Assembly (NCBI GenBank): GCA_037043235.1
Contig: JAWRVZ010000086.1
Span: 1,456,001-1,520,000, forward strand
DNA: 64,000 bases
Reading direction: 5' to 3'
From: Rhodeus uyekii
Taxonomy: Eukaryota; Chordata; Actinopteri; Cypriniformes; Acheilognathidae
Positions 1 to 11,199 of the stretch are shown in pieces. Both the position numbers and the translations under genes were made by a program. The first letter of the stretch is position 1. The number at the start of each line of letters is the position of its first letter. Below the pieces are notes generated by a model. The model saw only the letters and a program-made list of their open reading frames with translations, was not told where the DNA came from and did not search any database.

Positions 1-1456
1 CATGATGCCCAATTAGGTCCGGGAGGAAAGCAAGTAGCGCTCTGCGGACCGCCAGTAACTCCAGCAGGTTTATGTGCCAGGACTGGTGCCGCAAGCTCCA
101 AAGCCCTTGTGAGGAGCGGTCCCTCAGAACCGCCCCCCAACCTGTGAGGGAGGCATCCGTTGACAGAGTCACTCGTCGAGACGGAGCTCCCAACACGGGG
201 CCTTGTGACAGGAACCAGATGTTCTTCCACAGGGTCAAGGTGCGTAGGCATCGCCTCGTGACCTTGATTGTGCGAAGCGGGTTGCCCCTCGGGGAAAACC
301 CTTTGGTCCTGAGCCACCACTGCAGGGGTCTCATGTGTAGCAGGCCGAGCGGTATAACGCTGGACGCTGCTGCCATGAGCCCTAACACTCTCTGAAAGTG
401 TTTGACAGTGAGTAGCTGGCCTAATTTTATGCCCTCGACAGTTGATCGAATGGAATGAATGCGCCCGGGGGATAGCCGAGCAGACATTGTTTCCGAGTCC
501 CAAATGACTCCCAAGAAGGTGGTTCTCTGAGCAGGAGAAAGCACACTCTTCTTGGTGTTCAACCTTAACCCCAGCTCCTGCATGTGAGCAAGCACGACAT
601 CTCGATGACGTGCTGCTAACTGAGACGATTGGGCTATTACTAGCCAATCGTCTATATAATTGAGGACACGGATGCCTTGTAACCGCAATGGAGCCAGTGC
701 AGCGTCCACGACCTTCGTGAACGTGCGGGGTGAGAGCGATAGGCCGAACGGAAGTACACGATACTGGTACGCCTTCCCCCCGAAGGCGAACCGTAGGAAC
801 TTCCGATGCTGAGGAAGGATGGAGATGTGGAAGTATGCGTCTTTTAGGTCGATTGTGACGAACCAGTCCTCGGACCTGATATGCGTCACAATCTGCCTGA
901 GCGTCAACATTTTGAATTTTAGACGCAAGATAGTGCGATTTAGAAGACGCAAATCCAGAATGGGCCGCAACCCTCCATCCTTCTTCGGAACTATGAAGTA
1001 TCGGCTGAAGAAACCGGACTGTCTGTCTGTAAGGGGCACATACTCGATGGCCCCTTTCTCCAGCAGAGAGTCTACTTCCTGTTCCATAATCAGAGCCTGC
1101 TGGGGCCCTACCGCGGACGATAGGATCCCCATAAAACGGGGTGGTGAAGCCCCGAATTGAATTTTGTACCCGGAGGTTACTGTGCGCAGGACCCATTGAG
1201 AGATGCCCGGCAGACGCAACCATGCGGCCTGGAACTCTACTAAGGGAATCAGTCTCTCGAGACTGATCTCTGATACGAGCAGAGACACCACAGGGCCGGG
1301 GTTTCCGGACACCGTACTGGTGGAATGCTCTAGGACCCTCCTTAGAGGGGGCAGTGCCTCCGAGACGGGCTCCCTCGGGAACCGGACACGGAGCTGACCG
1401 CCTTGGTGCGGCTTGCCTCTGGCGTCAGGAACGCTTAGAGGTAGCCTTCTTGGCAT
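1..1456 (-). CDS. DIRS pol: reverse transcriptase and RNase H (3' end off window)
   Basis: The open minus-strand frame starts at ATG 1456-1454, overlaps the gag-like frame by 32 nt in a different frame, and runs without a stop to base 1, about 485 codons. The DIRS reverse transcriptase is visible: a VPKKDGGLRPILDL-type motif, then FVTIDLKDAYFH, then the catalytic YIDD at 658-647 (about residues 267-270), then FLGVIWDS. It is followed by the RNase H-like segment with STDASLTGWGAVL and LELLAVRRAL. The product would copy element RNA into DNA. In known DIRS elements a tyrosine recombinase domain follows and integrates the product without an integrase; that part is outside the window. The start is inferred from the first ATG in frame. 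An active protein is possible but not shown. Confidence 0.88.
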   Translation of the reverse strand, partial: MPRRLPLSVPDARGKPHQGGQLRVRFPREPVSEALPPLRRVLEHSTSTVSGNPGPVVSLLVSEISLERLIPLVEFQAAWLRLPGISQWVLRTVTSGYKIQFGASPPRFMGILSSAVGPQQALIMEQEVDSLLEKGAIEYVPLTDRQSGFFSRYFIVPKKDGGLRPILDLRLLNRTILRLKFKMLTLRQIVTHIRSEDWFVTIDLKDAYFHISILPQHRKFLRFAFGGKAYQYRVLPFGLSLSPRTFTKVVDAALAPLRLQGIRVLNYIDDWLVIAQSSQLAARHRDVVLAHMQELGLRLNTKKSVLSPAQRTTFLGVIWDSETMSARLSPGRIHSIRSTVEGIKLGQLLTVKHFQRVLGLMAAASSVIPLGLLHMRPLQWWLRTKGFSPRGNPLRTIKVTRRCLRTLTLWKNIWFLSQGPVLGAPSRRVTLSTDASLTGWGAVLRDRSSQGLWSLRHQSWHINLLELLAVRRALLAFLPDLIGHH

Positions 1457-2888
1457 TTAGGATGTTCCTCAGATCCATCCTTTTACCAGAAGGCTGGGCC
1501 CGAGAGTGTTGTCCCGACCTCCCTTTATTAGGGGGAGGTAAACGAGATGCAACACTCTCCTTCTGTGAGGCCCTGTACGAGGAACTGTGAGCCCGTGTTT
1601 GGCTACTGGGCTCACGTGAAGGGTGGCGGGGAAGGACTTTGCTGAACGCCACCTGCTGCCGTGCAGCCTCCTGAAACTTATCGACAACGCTTTTAACGGC
1701 GTCGCCGAACAAGCCCGAAGGGGACAGAGGGGCGTCCAACAAAACGAACTTGTCCTTATCTTTTATGGCTGAAAGATTGAGCCATAAATGCCTCTCCGTA
1801 GCCACCAGAGCTGCCATTGAGCGACCGACAGAGAAGGCCGTTTCTCTAGTGGCTCGGAGAGACAAATCCATGGCCCGACGCAGCTCTGCCACTGCTTCGG
1901 GACCAATACCGCCACCTTGATCGAGGTCTCCCAGCAAATCTGCTTGGTAGGCCTGCAGCAGTGCCGTGGTGTGCAGGCACGCTGCAGCCTGACTAGAGGC
2001 AGAATATGCTTTTCCCACCAGTGATGATGTAACTCGCAACGGTTTGGTGGGGAGCGCCGGGGCTTTAATAGTGGATGCCGAATGGGGCACAAGGTATCCC
2101 GCAAGAGCCTCGTCCACCTTCGGCATCCCTCCGTAACCATAAGGATGAGCTCCGGTAAGAGTAGCGTACATCGCACTAGACGACGTATGCACCCTATCGG
2201 AAGCTGGCTTTTTCCAAGATCTCGACACCTCAGTATGGAGATCCTGGAAGAAAGGCATTGCCCGGCGCTGGGGAGCGACACGAGCTGGAAGGTAACGCTC
2301 ATCCAACTTACTTTTTCTGGGACGAGCGTTCCTAGTCTCTGCCGGCCAATCAATGTCCAGACGAGAGACTGCTCGTGTCACAACCTCGATCAGTTCCTCG
2401 TACGCCGGTGAAGAGGGTGGCGAAGCCTCCTCAACCGGATCGATGCTAATCACCTCCTCCTCCTCAGAGCAGGATAATGATAGCACCGAAGTCCCAGTCG
2501 GATTGGAAGAAACCGCGCCTGAAACGCGTGCTTCCAACCTCCGGCTGGAACTGGGATCAACACAGTCGAACTGCGAGACGGGCTCACCCGCCCCGCAACC
2601 TTCCGTGAGATCCATTTGCGATCCCCAAGATTGAGAATGCCGCCGAGCCTCAGCCGCAGCGGGTCCCGAACCTTGAAGAACGCGAGTCTGGTTAGTATCC
2701 GCAAATACTGCCAGACGGGAGCGGAGAGTACGCAATGAGAACCTCTCGCAGTTCTCACAATCACCGCCCTCAAGCGCTGACCGAGCGTGCTCCGCTCCCA
2801 GACAGACAACGCACTGAATGTGTGTGTCCTTTCCCGTAATGAAACGGGTACAAGGAGAAACACACGGTGTAAATGCCTGTTCCGCCAT
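1425..2888 (-). CDS. DIRS gag-like structural protein
   Basis: Open frame of 487 codons from ATG 2888. The same frame is open 26 codons further upstream, to another ATG at 2966, but that leader is not matched in the other DIRS copies, whereas the MAEQAFTPCV start is matched (as VANEQRFTPCV) at about 62557. Near the N terminus is a C-x2-C-x5-H ... C-x2-C arrangement, probably a zinc-binding knuckle. The middle is acidic and serine-rich (the SEEEEV stretch), and the C-terminal third is basic. In DIRS elements this first frame is taken to be the nucleocapsid-like protein. It ends at TGA 1427-1425, just after the pol ATG. No function has been shown for close relatives, so the gag label rests on position and composition. 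Confidence 0.8.
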   Translation of the reverse strand: MAEQAFTPCVSPCTRFITGKDTHIQCVVCLGAEHARSALEGGDCENCERFSLRTLRSRLAVFADTNQTRVLQGSGPAAAEARRHSQSWGSQMDLTEGCGAGEPVSQFDCVDPSSSRRLEARVSGAVSSNPTGTSVLSLSCSEEEEVISIDPVEEASPPSSPAYEELIEVVTRAVSRLDIDWPAETRNARPRKSKLDERYLPARVAPQRRAMPFFQDLHTEVSRSWKKPASDRVHTSSSAMYATLTGAHPYGYGGMPKVDEALAGYLVPHSASTIKAPALPTKPLRVTSSLVGKAYSASSQAAACLHTTALLQAYQADLLGDLDQGGGIGPEAVAELRRAMDLSLRATRETAFSVGRSMAALVATERHLWLNLSAIKDKDKFVLLDAPLSPSGLFGDAVKSVVDKFQEAARQQVAFSKVLPRHPSREPSSQTRAHSSSYRASQKESVASRLPPPNKGRSGQHSRAQPSGKRMDLRNILNAKKATSKRS

Positions 2889-2995
2889 AATCACAACGCA
2901 CGTAATCCAAAGGGTGGTTTGAAACTCGCAAGCACAAACTCTCTGACACACGCACGCTGAAGACACTCAAAGCTGTCACTTCCGGGTTCCGGCGC

Positions 2996-3145
2996 GCTTT
3001 TATGCTCTGTTCATGACGTCACTTCCCGCGACTTGCATTCACACGCGTAAATTTCCCATTGGTTGTACACATCTTCACGTGACTGACGTCAAGGGTTTCC
3101 CCTAGCGTTTTCTGACGCAGCTCGAAGTTCCCATGAAAGGGAACT
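2996..3145 (-). promoter_or_regulatory. DIRS copy A terminal/promoter region with two CREs, an E-box and a TATA-like box
   Basis: Between the element end and gag lie two full CRE palindromes TGACGTCA (3014-3021 and 3084-3091), an E-box CACGTG at 3076-3081 and an AT-rich ATAAAA stretch at about 2998-3003 in minus sense. The order fits a core promoter with CREB/ATF and USF-type sites. Binding is inferred from motif identity only. Confidence 0.5.
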
Positions 3146-3734
3146 GCAGTAGTTAAGCCCCTCCTGAAAAAGAGCAATCTGTATATCACTGCATTGAGCA
3201 ACTACAGGCTAAACTCAAATCTTCCTTTCACTGGCAAAATCATTTGAAAAGTTTTTTTCAATCAGCTGAACAAATGCTTACACTTAAATTGGTACTTTGA
3301 TAATTTTAAATCTTTTTTTTACAACAGCATCACAGGACAGAGACAGCACTCATAAAGATAATAAATGATTGGTACGCCCCGCAGCTCAAAAGGAATGCAA
3401 CAAGAAAGCTGGGACACACAAGAAAGCCAAATGTTTTAAAGCAATTTAATTACGTTAAAGAAAATCAATACAAAACAGTGAAATGTAGTATTCAGTTATC
3501 AGTAATGTCTTGCAGGGTGAATGAATGAAAATGTAATGTGCTGTAACATAGGGTGGCATGTAACCAAAGGCATAACCAAAATAATCATATCATGTTAGCC
3601 GCGCTCGGCCATCAGTCTTGCGTCTTTTTTAACGAGGAAAGAGGGAAGTTGGCCACAGGTGTCACTGATGCAATCACAGGAAGGTGGAGTCATCCACTAA
3701 TGAGTAAAGTAGCCTCCTGACCTGACGACATGAG
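3146..3734. other. Unrecognised intronic sequence
   Basis: AT-rich sequence with no open frame or terminal repeat that I can assign. A short GC-richer patch lies around 3600-3720. Confidence 0.4.
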
Positions 3735-4110
3735 TCGTCACAAAGATATTCGCCTTAATGCAGATACAGGCAAAAGATCAGTGCTGGTACTACTCAAACT
3801 CAGTGCTGCATTTGACATTGTATCACACAACATACTGGGCTGGAAAACTGGGTTGCGCTTTCTGGGATGGTCCTAAAATAGTTAAGGTCATACTTAGAAG
3901 AGAGAGTTTACTATGTGAGTTTAGAGGACTATAAGTCTGAGTGGACATCCATGACATGCGGAATCCCACAAGGCTCAATACTTGCACCGTTCTTGTTCAA
4001 CCTGTACATGCTATGACTGAGCAAAATATTGAGAGACTACAAAATTGCTTACCTCAGCTATGCAAATAACACCCATATCTACTTAGTCCTATCAGCTAAT
4101 GACTACAGCC
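3735..4110 (+). pseudogene. LINE reverse-transcriptase fragment (CR1/L2/Rex1-like)
   Basis: Broken plus-strand frames give LNADTGKRSVLVLLKLSAAF, then DIVSHNIL, and about 120 nt later GIPQGSILAPFLFNLYM. These are conserved blocks of the CR1-superfamily LINE reverse transcriptase. The expected YADD motif is degraded to a YAN-type reading. Frameshifts and stops mean this is a dead 5'-truncated copy. The exact family (L2 versus Rex1) cannot be settled by eye. Confidence 0.7.
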
Positions 4111-4732
4111 ACAGTAACTCCCCACCCCACAAAATAACTTAACTGTGGTGTATCACACCTGAGTTAAATTTCCCTAGCCACACCCAGGCTTTATAACTGC
4201 CACACTTGTTCTAAATCAAAAAATCATTTAAATAGGACCTGCCTGACAAAGTGAAGAAGACCAAAAGATCTTCAAAAGATAGACATCATGCTGAGATCCA
4301 GAGAAATTCAGGAACAAATGAGAAAGAAAGCAATTGAGATCTATCAGTCTGAAAAAGGATATAAAGCAATTTCTAAAGCTTTGGGACTCCAACGAACCAC
4401 CATTATCCACAAATGTCAAAAACATGAACAGTGGTGAAACTTCCCAAGAGTGGCCAGCTGACCAAAATTACCCCAAGAGTGCTGATCTCACTTGCCTCAG
4501 TTAAGGTCATTGTTCTTGACTCCACCATAAGAAAGAGGCAAAAATGGCCTGCATGGCAGAGTTCCGATAAAAACCACAGCTGAGCCAAAAGAAAATTAAG
4601 ACTTGTCTAATGTTTGGCAGAAAACATTTTGATGATCTCCAAAATTTTGGGAAAATACTCTGTGGACTGACAAAAGTTGAACTGTTTGGAAGGTTTGTGT
4701 CCGATTACATCTAGCATAAAAGTAGCACCACA

Positions 4733-4833
4733 TTACATTTTACATTTTATATTTACATTTATGCATTTGGCAGATGCTTTTATCCAAAGCGACTTACATT
4801 GCATTCAAGGAACACATTGAATCAGTTCTTAAA
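4733..4833 (-). mobile_element. 5'-truncated tRNA-SINE tail (HAmo/V-SINE type)
   Basis: The reverse complement matches the tail of the SINE at 42878-43036, including GACTTACATTGC and GCATTTGGCAGATGC. It lacks the tRNA head. It sits inside the Tc1 relic, so it is younger than that element. Confidence 0.7.
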
Positions 4834-4848
4834 GAAAAAGAACATAAA

Positions 4849-5133
4849 TGTGGCAAACAGGGCTGGGCCAAGGGACAAGAGAATGGTAAAAGGCTTCGTT
4901 TCTCATGGAGGAGTGACAGCATAAGACTAGGAGCAATTACATTGAAGGAGAAGAGAGTACCAGGCCTGGATTTTAGTTGCATTTTTAGTTGTATTGTGTT
5001 TGTGTGGGTGGCAGTAATCCATAAGGGACTGCCACCATTACTTTAATTTTGATGCTTGTTTATTTGATTATTAAAAGTGTTGGAAGTTCGCAAGCCCCAG
5101 CCTCCTCCTTCCCTGAACTACAAACTGTGTTCA
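4849..5133 (+). mobile_element. Solo LTR, small GTGGCGAGCAGGG family, copy 1
   Basis: About 285 bp starting TGTGGCAAACAGGG and ending near TGTTCA, inserted in the Tc1 relic. It aligns along its length with the better copy at 5961-6255: the GAGGAGTGACAGCA block, ACCAGGCCTGGATTT, the GGCAGTAATCC block, then an AT-rich ATTAAA tail and TCCTCCTTCCCTGAAC. A clean target duplication could not be read. Confidence 0.6.
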
Positions 5134-5960
5134 AATCATACAAACAGTAAAATATGGTGGTGGTAGTATGATGGTCTGGGAGTGTTTTGCTGCTTCAGAA
5201 CCTGGAAGACTTGCTGTGATACATGGACCCATGAATACTGCTGTTTACTAAAAAATCCTGAAGGTGAATGTCCGGCCATCTGTTTGTGACATCAAGCTGA
5301 AGTGAGCTTTGGTTCTGCAGCAGGACAATGATCCAAAACACACAAGAAAATCTACATCTGAATGGCTGAAGACAAAATGAAGACTTTGAAGTGGCCTAGT
5401 CAAAGTCCTGACCTGAATCCTATTGAGATGCTGTGGCCTAACCTTAAAAAAGCAGTTCATGTTCGGAAACCCTCCAGTATGGCTGAATTACAAGAATTCT
5501 GTAAAGGTGAGTGGGACAAAATTCTGCTTGATTGCAGTTGTTTCTTCCAAGGGTAGCCCAAACAGTTATTAGGTTTAGGGGGCAATCACTTTTTCACTCA
5601 GTGCCATGTAGGTTTGGATTTTGTTTTCCCTTAATAAAACAACCTTCATCAACCTGTTGGAAAAAAAATGCCTTGATTTTATGTTTTTGATTGATCAGAT
5701 GTTAAATTTGCAGTGACCAAACATTTCACTGTACCAATCTTATTATGAATTCTGGCATTTTATTTTATTTTAATATTTCTGTGTCCAAATCCATGGGCTT
5801 TGTCACAAAGCCAATTACATCCACTTCACTGTTGTCTTCTGATATTTCCTAATATAATAATATTCATATTTTATATAAAAATATTATTTCTGAAAATAGT
5901 AAGCCGTAAAGTAGTGAATTTCAATGGCCTCCTTACTCTCTAAAAATACATATTTACGAA

Positions 5961-6255
5961 TGTGGCGAGCAGGGCGGGGTCGAGGGACCGTGAGAGCGTC
6001 ACGAGAGCCGGCGAAGCCACCGGTGTCTCTCGTCTCACGGAGGAGCAGAGACTTAAAAGGAGGAGCGACGACAGTGAAGACGAGAGAGGACCAGGCCTGG
6101 GACTTTATGTTGTGTTTTGTGTGGGCGGCGGTCGACCGCGAGGGGCCGCCGCCATTACTTTCGTTTTGTATTTATGGTTTATTTTGGTAATTAAAGTCTG
6201 GTAAATGTCTGCCGGTTCCCGTCTCCTTCCTCCCTGAACGTTCAACATTGTTACA
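5961..6255 (+). mobile_element. Solo LTR with 5-bp target-site duplication ACGAA, copy 2
   Basis: This 295-bp unit begins TGTGGCGAGC and ends CATTGTTACA. It is flanked by ACGAA on both sides (5956-5960 and 6256-6260). The TG...CA ends, 5-bp duplication and an AATTAAAG polyadenylation-like signal near the 3' end are what a solo LTR left by LTR-LTR recombination shows. There is no coding sequence; the short open frames across it have no family features. The parent retrotransposon family was not identified. Confidence 0.75.
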
Positions 6256-7513
6256 ACGAATAATTGAGATGCAGAAGATAAGATATAATTAATATTATGA
6301 ATGGAAAAGAGAGAATTTTTTTAGCGATACAGCGATATGTATGTTTTTTTTAGGGATGATCATTACACATACCATTTTATTTGCAAAAGGCCAAGTGAAT
6401 AGAAACACGCTGGAGACGGCGAATTTTGCTAGCTTTTTTTTTAATGGACATTCACTTCGTCGATAACAAAACTGCAAATATTTGATGGAAACTTGGCTAC
6501 TAGCATGCTGTCTGCATGCGTTTCAGGACTTCGTTCACAGAGACCATAGAGATTTGAGTTCCTATCATGTTTGAACGGTTTAATAGCACTTGAATGAATG
6601 ATAGCATGATCGTGCATTAAAAAAATGAATGCTAAAATGAAAAAAAAAAAATATTGCAAAAGCACTACTTAACTTAAATTAGAGCATATTAGTTTTAATT
6701 CATTAAACAGTGGGAAAAGTGTTTCCAAACAAGCTTTTTGTGCCATTTTAGGAATCAACAATTTATGCGCTAAAGTAAAATGGAAATTGTGTCGACACAT
6801 AGGTAATTATTATCAGCTATAAACATTTTGATGCGCTAAACTTTTTTAGAAAATAAAACATTGGATGAAAAACTTGACTAATGACCCACAGCTTTACCTT
6901 TTACATTTCCCATGTCAAGGCTTATTGAAAACAAAGACAAAAGCAACTGGAATAATACTCATCAAAACACTAAAGGTGATGGAAAGCAGACAATCAAAGG
7001 TTATTGTGAATATAGTAAGTGGCTCTATCATGTTCTCATAAGGAAACACCACTCTAGAGACTTTTACCACATGCACCACCGAAACATTACCTTTTATTTG
7101 TATGACTTTTCAAATGACTTTTCAAATGACTTTTAAATGTCACTCTGGCTTCATATTCAACTTGTTCAAGTGGATTAATTTATCCAAGGCTAAACATTTA
7201 GGGTTACAAAATAAATAATAATCTGTCATTGTGTCATTGAAATCCTCTAACAATATATCCTCTAATAATATATATATCATAATAATATATATATAGGTAT
7301 ATATATTTTTTATGGGTAGGCAGAGGATGAAGATGAAGATGAAGATGAAGATGAGATCCAAAGGAACTTTTATTAAAGACAGGGTGATGTAACAGTCAAG
7401 AAAACTTAACTTAACATGCGGCAGACTCAGACATTCACACTCAAACTACTCCCCCCGAAGTGGAGAGCAAACTCGTGGGTACCCCCCGGATTGCGAGGGG
7501 CGTTGTGGGTATA
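6256..7513. other. Unrecognised AT-rich intronic stretch with small microsatellites
   Basis: No exon or element was recognised. There is a short AT-repeat patch at about 7265-7305 and an AAGATG hexamer repeat at 7324-7354. Confidence 0.4.
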
Positions 7514-8085
7514 TGTCGAGCAAGGCAGGGTCGAGGGACCGTGAGAGCGTCACGAGAGCCGGTGGCATGATTGCTAATGAACGCCACATGAGAACCACTG
7601 GTTTTGAGTCTCACGGAGGAGCGGAGGCATAAAAAGAAGAGCGACGACAGTGAAAGATGAGAGAGGACCAGGGGTCTCATTTATAAAACTGTGCGTAGGA
7701 TGACTACTAAAAGTTTACGTGCGCCCAAAAGCCAAAAATGCCATACGGCAAAAAATATTCAGATTTATAAAACCATGTGTACGCACACCTGTCAGGAACA
7801 TTCCCTTTATAAATCGCAGATGTCACGGGTCAAAGTTTGATTAAATGTGCACACATTCTCCCGTCAAGTTGTTTTTTATAGATCACAGCCTTTGCGTGGA
7901 AACTGGCGTACATACGTTTCCAGTCCCATTTTGTGCGTACGCACACTTTATAAATGAGACCCCAGGCCTGGATTTATGTTGTGTTTTGTGTGGGCGGCAG
8001 TTGTTCTAGATAGACTTCTGCCATTACTTTCATTTTGTATTTATTTTTTATTTCATCTTAAAGTTTTTTTTATTAATTAAGAGAA
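7514..8085 (+). mobile_element. LTR of the same small family, copy 3, split by a MITE
   Basis: Starts TGTCGAGCAAGGCAGGGTCG and follows copy 2 through GGGACCGTGAGAGCGTCACG. It is interrupted at 7671-7963 by a MITE inside the block GAGAGGACCAGGCCTGG, then continues with GTTGTGTTTTGTGTGGGCGG. The 3' end is unclear, around 8085. Confidence 0.6.
7671..7963. mobile_element. MITE with GGGGTCTCATTTATAAA inverted ends, nested in an LTR
   Basis: A 293-bp non-coding unit with perfect inverted termini (GGGGTCTCATTTATAAA at the left, its reverse complement at the right). The host LTR sequence resumes exactly after it. The duplication reads CAG or CCAGG depending on how many terminal G/C bases are given to the element, so the superfamily (PIF/Harbinger or another) is undecided. 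Confidence 0.75.
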
Positions 8086-9333
<1,248 letters not shown>

Positions 9334-9912
9334 AGGGCCAGTCACACAGCGAAAACGCATGAATCACGCACGAATTACGCATAGATTTTTGTTTCTGCGC
9401 AGAGCATGCGTCATATGCGTATTTCGTCGGTGGAAAGAACGTAGACCATCAGTGATTGTAAGTGGATGTGCGTCGAAGGCGGTTTGTGCGTGATTTTGAG
9501 TTTTGAACGGTTAAAAATTTTTCTGACGCACAACTGTGCGCCGGTGTGCGTTATTCATGAGTCAGCGTGCGTAGTTTATGCGTAGAGCATGCGTGACTAT
9601 GCGTGGGACACGCGTCTGCCATCAGTGCTTATGCGTCGGAACTGGTTCGAAACTGCGCACGTCCACTGACGCCCCACGTTCATATCACTCATGAACCGCG
9701 CACGTATCACGTTCATTCCACTGACAATGTGGATTCTGAAAGTGCTTGTTCGTGAAACGTTCGTGAAGCGTACGTGTTTGGACGTGCTCCGTCAGTGATT
9801 CATGCGTCGGGCGTGATACTTTGGTCAATTTCTCGACGCACAAGCACGCACAAACCCAATCTGTGCGTGATTTGTGAGTGATTCGTGCATAATCGGCTGT
9901 GTGACTGGCCCT
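9334..9912. mobile_element. CpG-rich MITE with AGGGCCAGTCACACAGC termini, TAA duplication
   Basis: A 579-bp non-coding unit with inverted ends AGGGCCAGTCACACAGC and its complement. It is flanked by TAA at 9331-9333 and 9913-9915, the 3-bp TWA duplication typical of PIF/Harbinger elements. The interior is unusually rich in GCGTG/CACGC and other CpG words for this AT-rich intron. The open frame covering it on the minus strand shows no protein features. Confidence 0.8.
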
Positions 9913-9949
9913 TAACATTATACATTTTTTCAAAATAATTAATTTTATT

Positions 9950-10187
9950 ACGACAGTGAAGGACAAGAGAGGACCAGGCCTGGATTTTCGTTGTGTTTGT
10001 GTGTGAGCGGTAATCGTCCGTGAGGAGCTACCAGCATTACTTTTATTTTGTTGTTCTTTTATTTTATAATTAAACTTGTTAAATGTCCTCCTGGCGGCCT
10101 CATTGTTAAAGAGCTCCACCCACATGCCACACCAGTCTCATGCCGTTCTCATGGCCCTCGGCCCCCAGCCCCACCCTACTCGCCACA
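9950..10187 (+). mobile_element. Truncated and rearranged copies of the small LTR family
   Basis: A plus-strand fragment from CGACAGTGAAGGACAAGAG to about 10100 matches the 3' half of the LTR at 5961-6255. Immediately after, 10150-10187 read in reverse gives TGTGGCGAGTAGGGTGGGGC, the family's 5' end in the opposite direction. Two partial copies therefore lie tail to tail. Confidence 0.5.
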
Positions 10188-10266
10188 CACACTTGACTGA
10201 CTCAAACCTATAATCAATAGTATCCTACACAAAAATGTACAGCATAAGAATTATTATGATCCTCAC

Positions 10267-10460
10267 CCAGATGTTGCCATCTTGATGGTATGGTTTCCAG
10301 TTTCTGCCTGTGTCACTGTAGAGAAGCCGGTAGCGTGTTGTCCAATCAGAGCTGCTATATCGACCCTGTGTGGCGATGGCTGTGACCTGTTTTCTGCTTC
10401 CCAGGTCGACCTGCAGCCACTGATAATGATCACTGTCCAGCGGAGACCAGCCCCCCGCAC
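10267..10460 (-). CDS. cntnap2: cntnap2-like exon encoding part of the discoidin domain
   Basis: This 194-nt exon completes a split glycine codon (GT) and then encodes 64 residues, including WSPLDSDHYQWLQVDLG, ATQGRYSSSDW and YSDTGRNWKPYHQDGNIW. These match the F5/8 type C (discoidin) domain of contactin-associated proteins and fit CNTNAP2 better than CNTNAP4 or CNTNAP5 as I know them. It has a good acceptor (CTCTTTCTCTAG, ending 10461) and donor (GTGAGG from 10266) and no stop in frame. CNTNAP2 is a neurexin-family single-pass membrane protein of axons that clusters potassium channels at juxtaparanodes; the discoidin domain is extracellular. The phase matches the exon at 25684-25794 exactly. 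Whether this is the a or b teleost paralogue cannot be told. Confidence 0.93.
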
Positions 10461-10469
10461 CTAGAGAAA

Positions 10470-11199
10470 GAGCACAATGTTCAGCACCTTGTTGTATTGA
10501 TCTAAAATGTTTGTGATTGTGTCACACAGGGGATTGAGGAAAACAGAACAGGATCAAATGTTTTAGATTTTTTTGTAAAAGTTTGTTTTAGAGTTTGTTC
10601 AAGGATACAAATTGAATGGGTCATACTAAACAAGATAATCGACAAGAGCTTTGTAATTTAGCAAAGATAATATGTTACGGTGCTGGGTCTACTGAACAAA
10701 TTTTATATATTCATTATTCTTTACCCAATCAGTCACTCGCATTCAATGTGATGTCAGAACTGAGCTGTCAAATTGGAATTTCGCTTGAGAGCCCAATCAT
10801 GTTTCAGTTTAATCTAAACCAGCCAATAGACAAGGTTTTGTATTGCAAACCACTATATGCAGAGTGGGTATGGATGGAAGCATGCTCACACTCGCACATT
10901 TAATCTTTTGCTTTGGAGCTGAGCATTTCTCACTCTTCTGTTCTGCAATCATCGTTTGTGTAAGTTCAATGAACAAGGAAGAAGCTATTCAGTGAGTGTT
11001 GGTATGACGTTGCGTCTATGGTAGTCACTACTAAAAGCTTTCCTCTGCATTCATTGTAGTTCATCTAAAAGAGCATTGTGCATGCTATGCAACGACCATT
11101 CCACTGTGCGCTTCAGTATTAGAAGTTAATTTTCCCTACAACAGAAAGCAGACAGTGAGTGTTTATTTAAAAACGCATTTCTTCACAATGCAGTAGATG
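10470..11199. other. Unrecognised intronic sequence
   Basis: No repeat or exon recognised. A 95-codon open frame at 10616-10903 has no domain features and no splice context, so it is not called a gene. Confidence 0.4.

Larger units (their letters stand above)
1..3145 (-). mobile_element. DIRS-type retrotransposon, copy A, 5' end to within pol
   Basis: This is a tyrosine-recombinase retrotransposon of the DIRS order, reading leftwards and cut by the window edge. Its 5' end lies near 3145 at the short inverted motif GTTCCC...GGGAAC. It is followed by a promoter-like leader, an open gag-like frame and an overlapping open pol frame. The same terminal motifs recur near 62291, 51130, 26930 and, degraded, 21345. 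Both frames are uninterrupted, which marks it as the best preserved of the seven DIRS copies or fragments here. The tyrosine recombinase and the other terminus would lie beyond base 1. Confidence 0.85.
4150..5690 (+). mobile_element. Tc1-like transposon relic, interrupted by two later inserts
   Basis: The sequence follows a common fish Tc1 family: a 5' part with CTAGCCACACCCAGGC, a start-like ATG with the DNA-binding region at about 4290-4420, and the catalytic region down to a GATCCAAAACACAC block and TGGCCTAGTCAAAGTCCTGA near 5393. It closes with the non-coding GGGGGCAATCACTTTTTCAC end at about 5579. The transposase frame is destroyed by deletions and stops. The relic is split at about 4733-5133 by a SINE fragment and an LTR. 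Confidence 0.8.

Noticed and set aside
9685..10125. 146-codon minus-strand open frame
   Set aside because: It crosses a CpG-rich MITE, its target site and an LTR fragment; no domain, and the frame is a by-product of few stops in GC-rich sequence.
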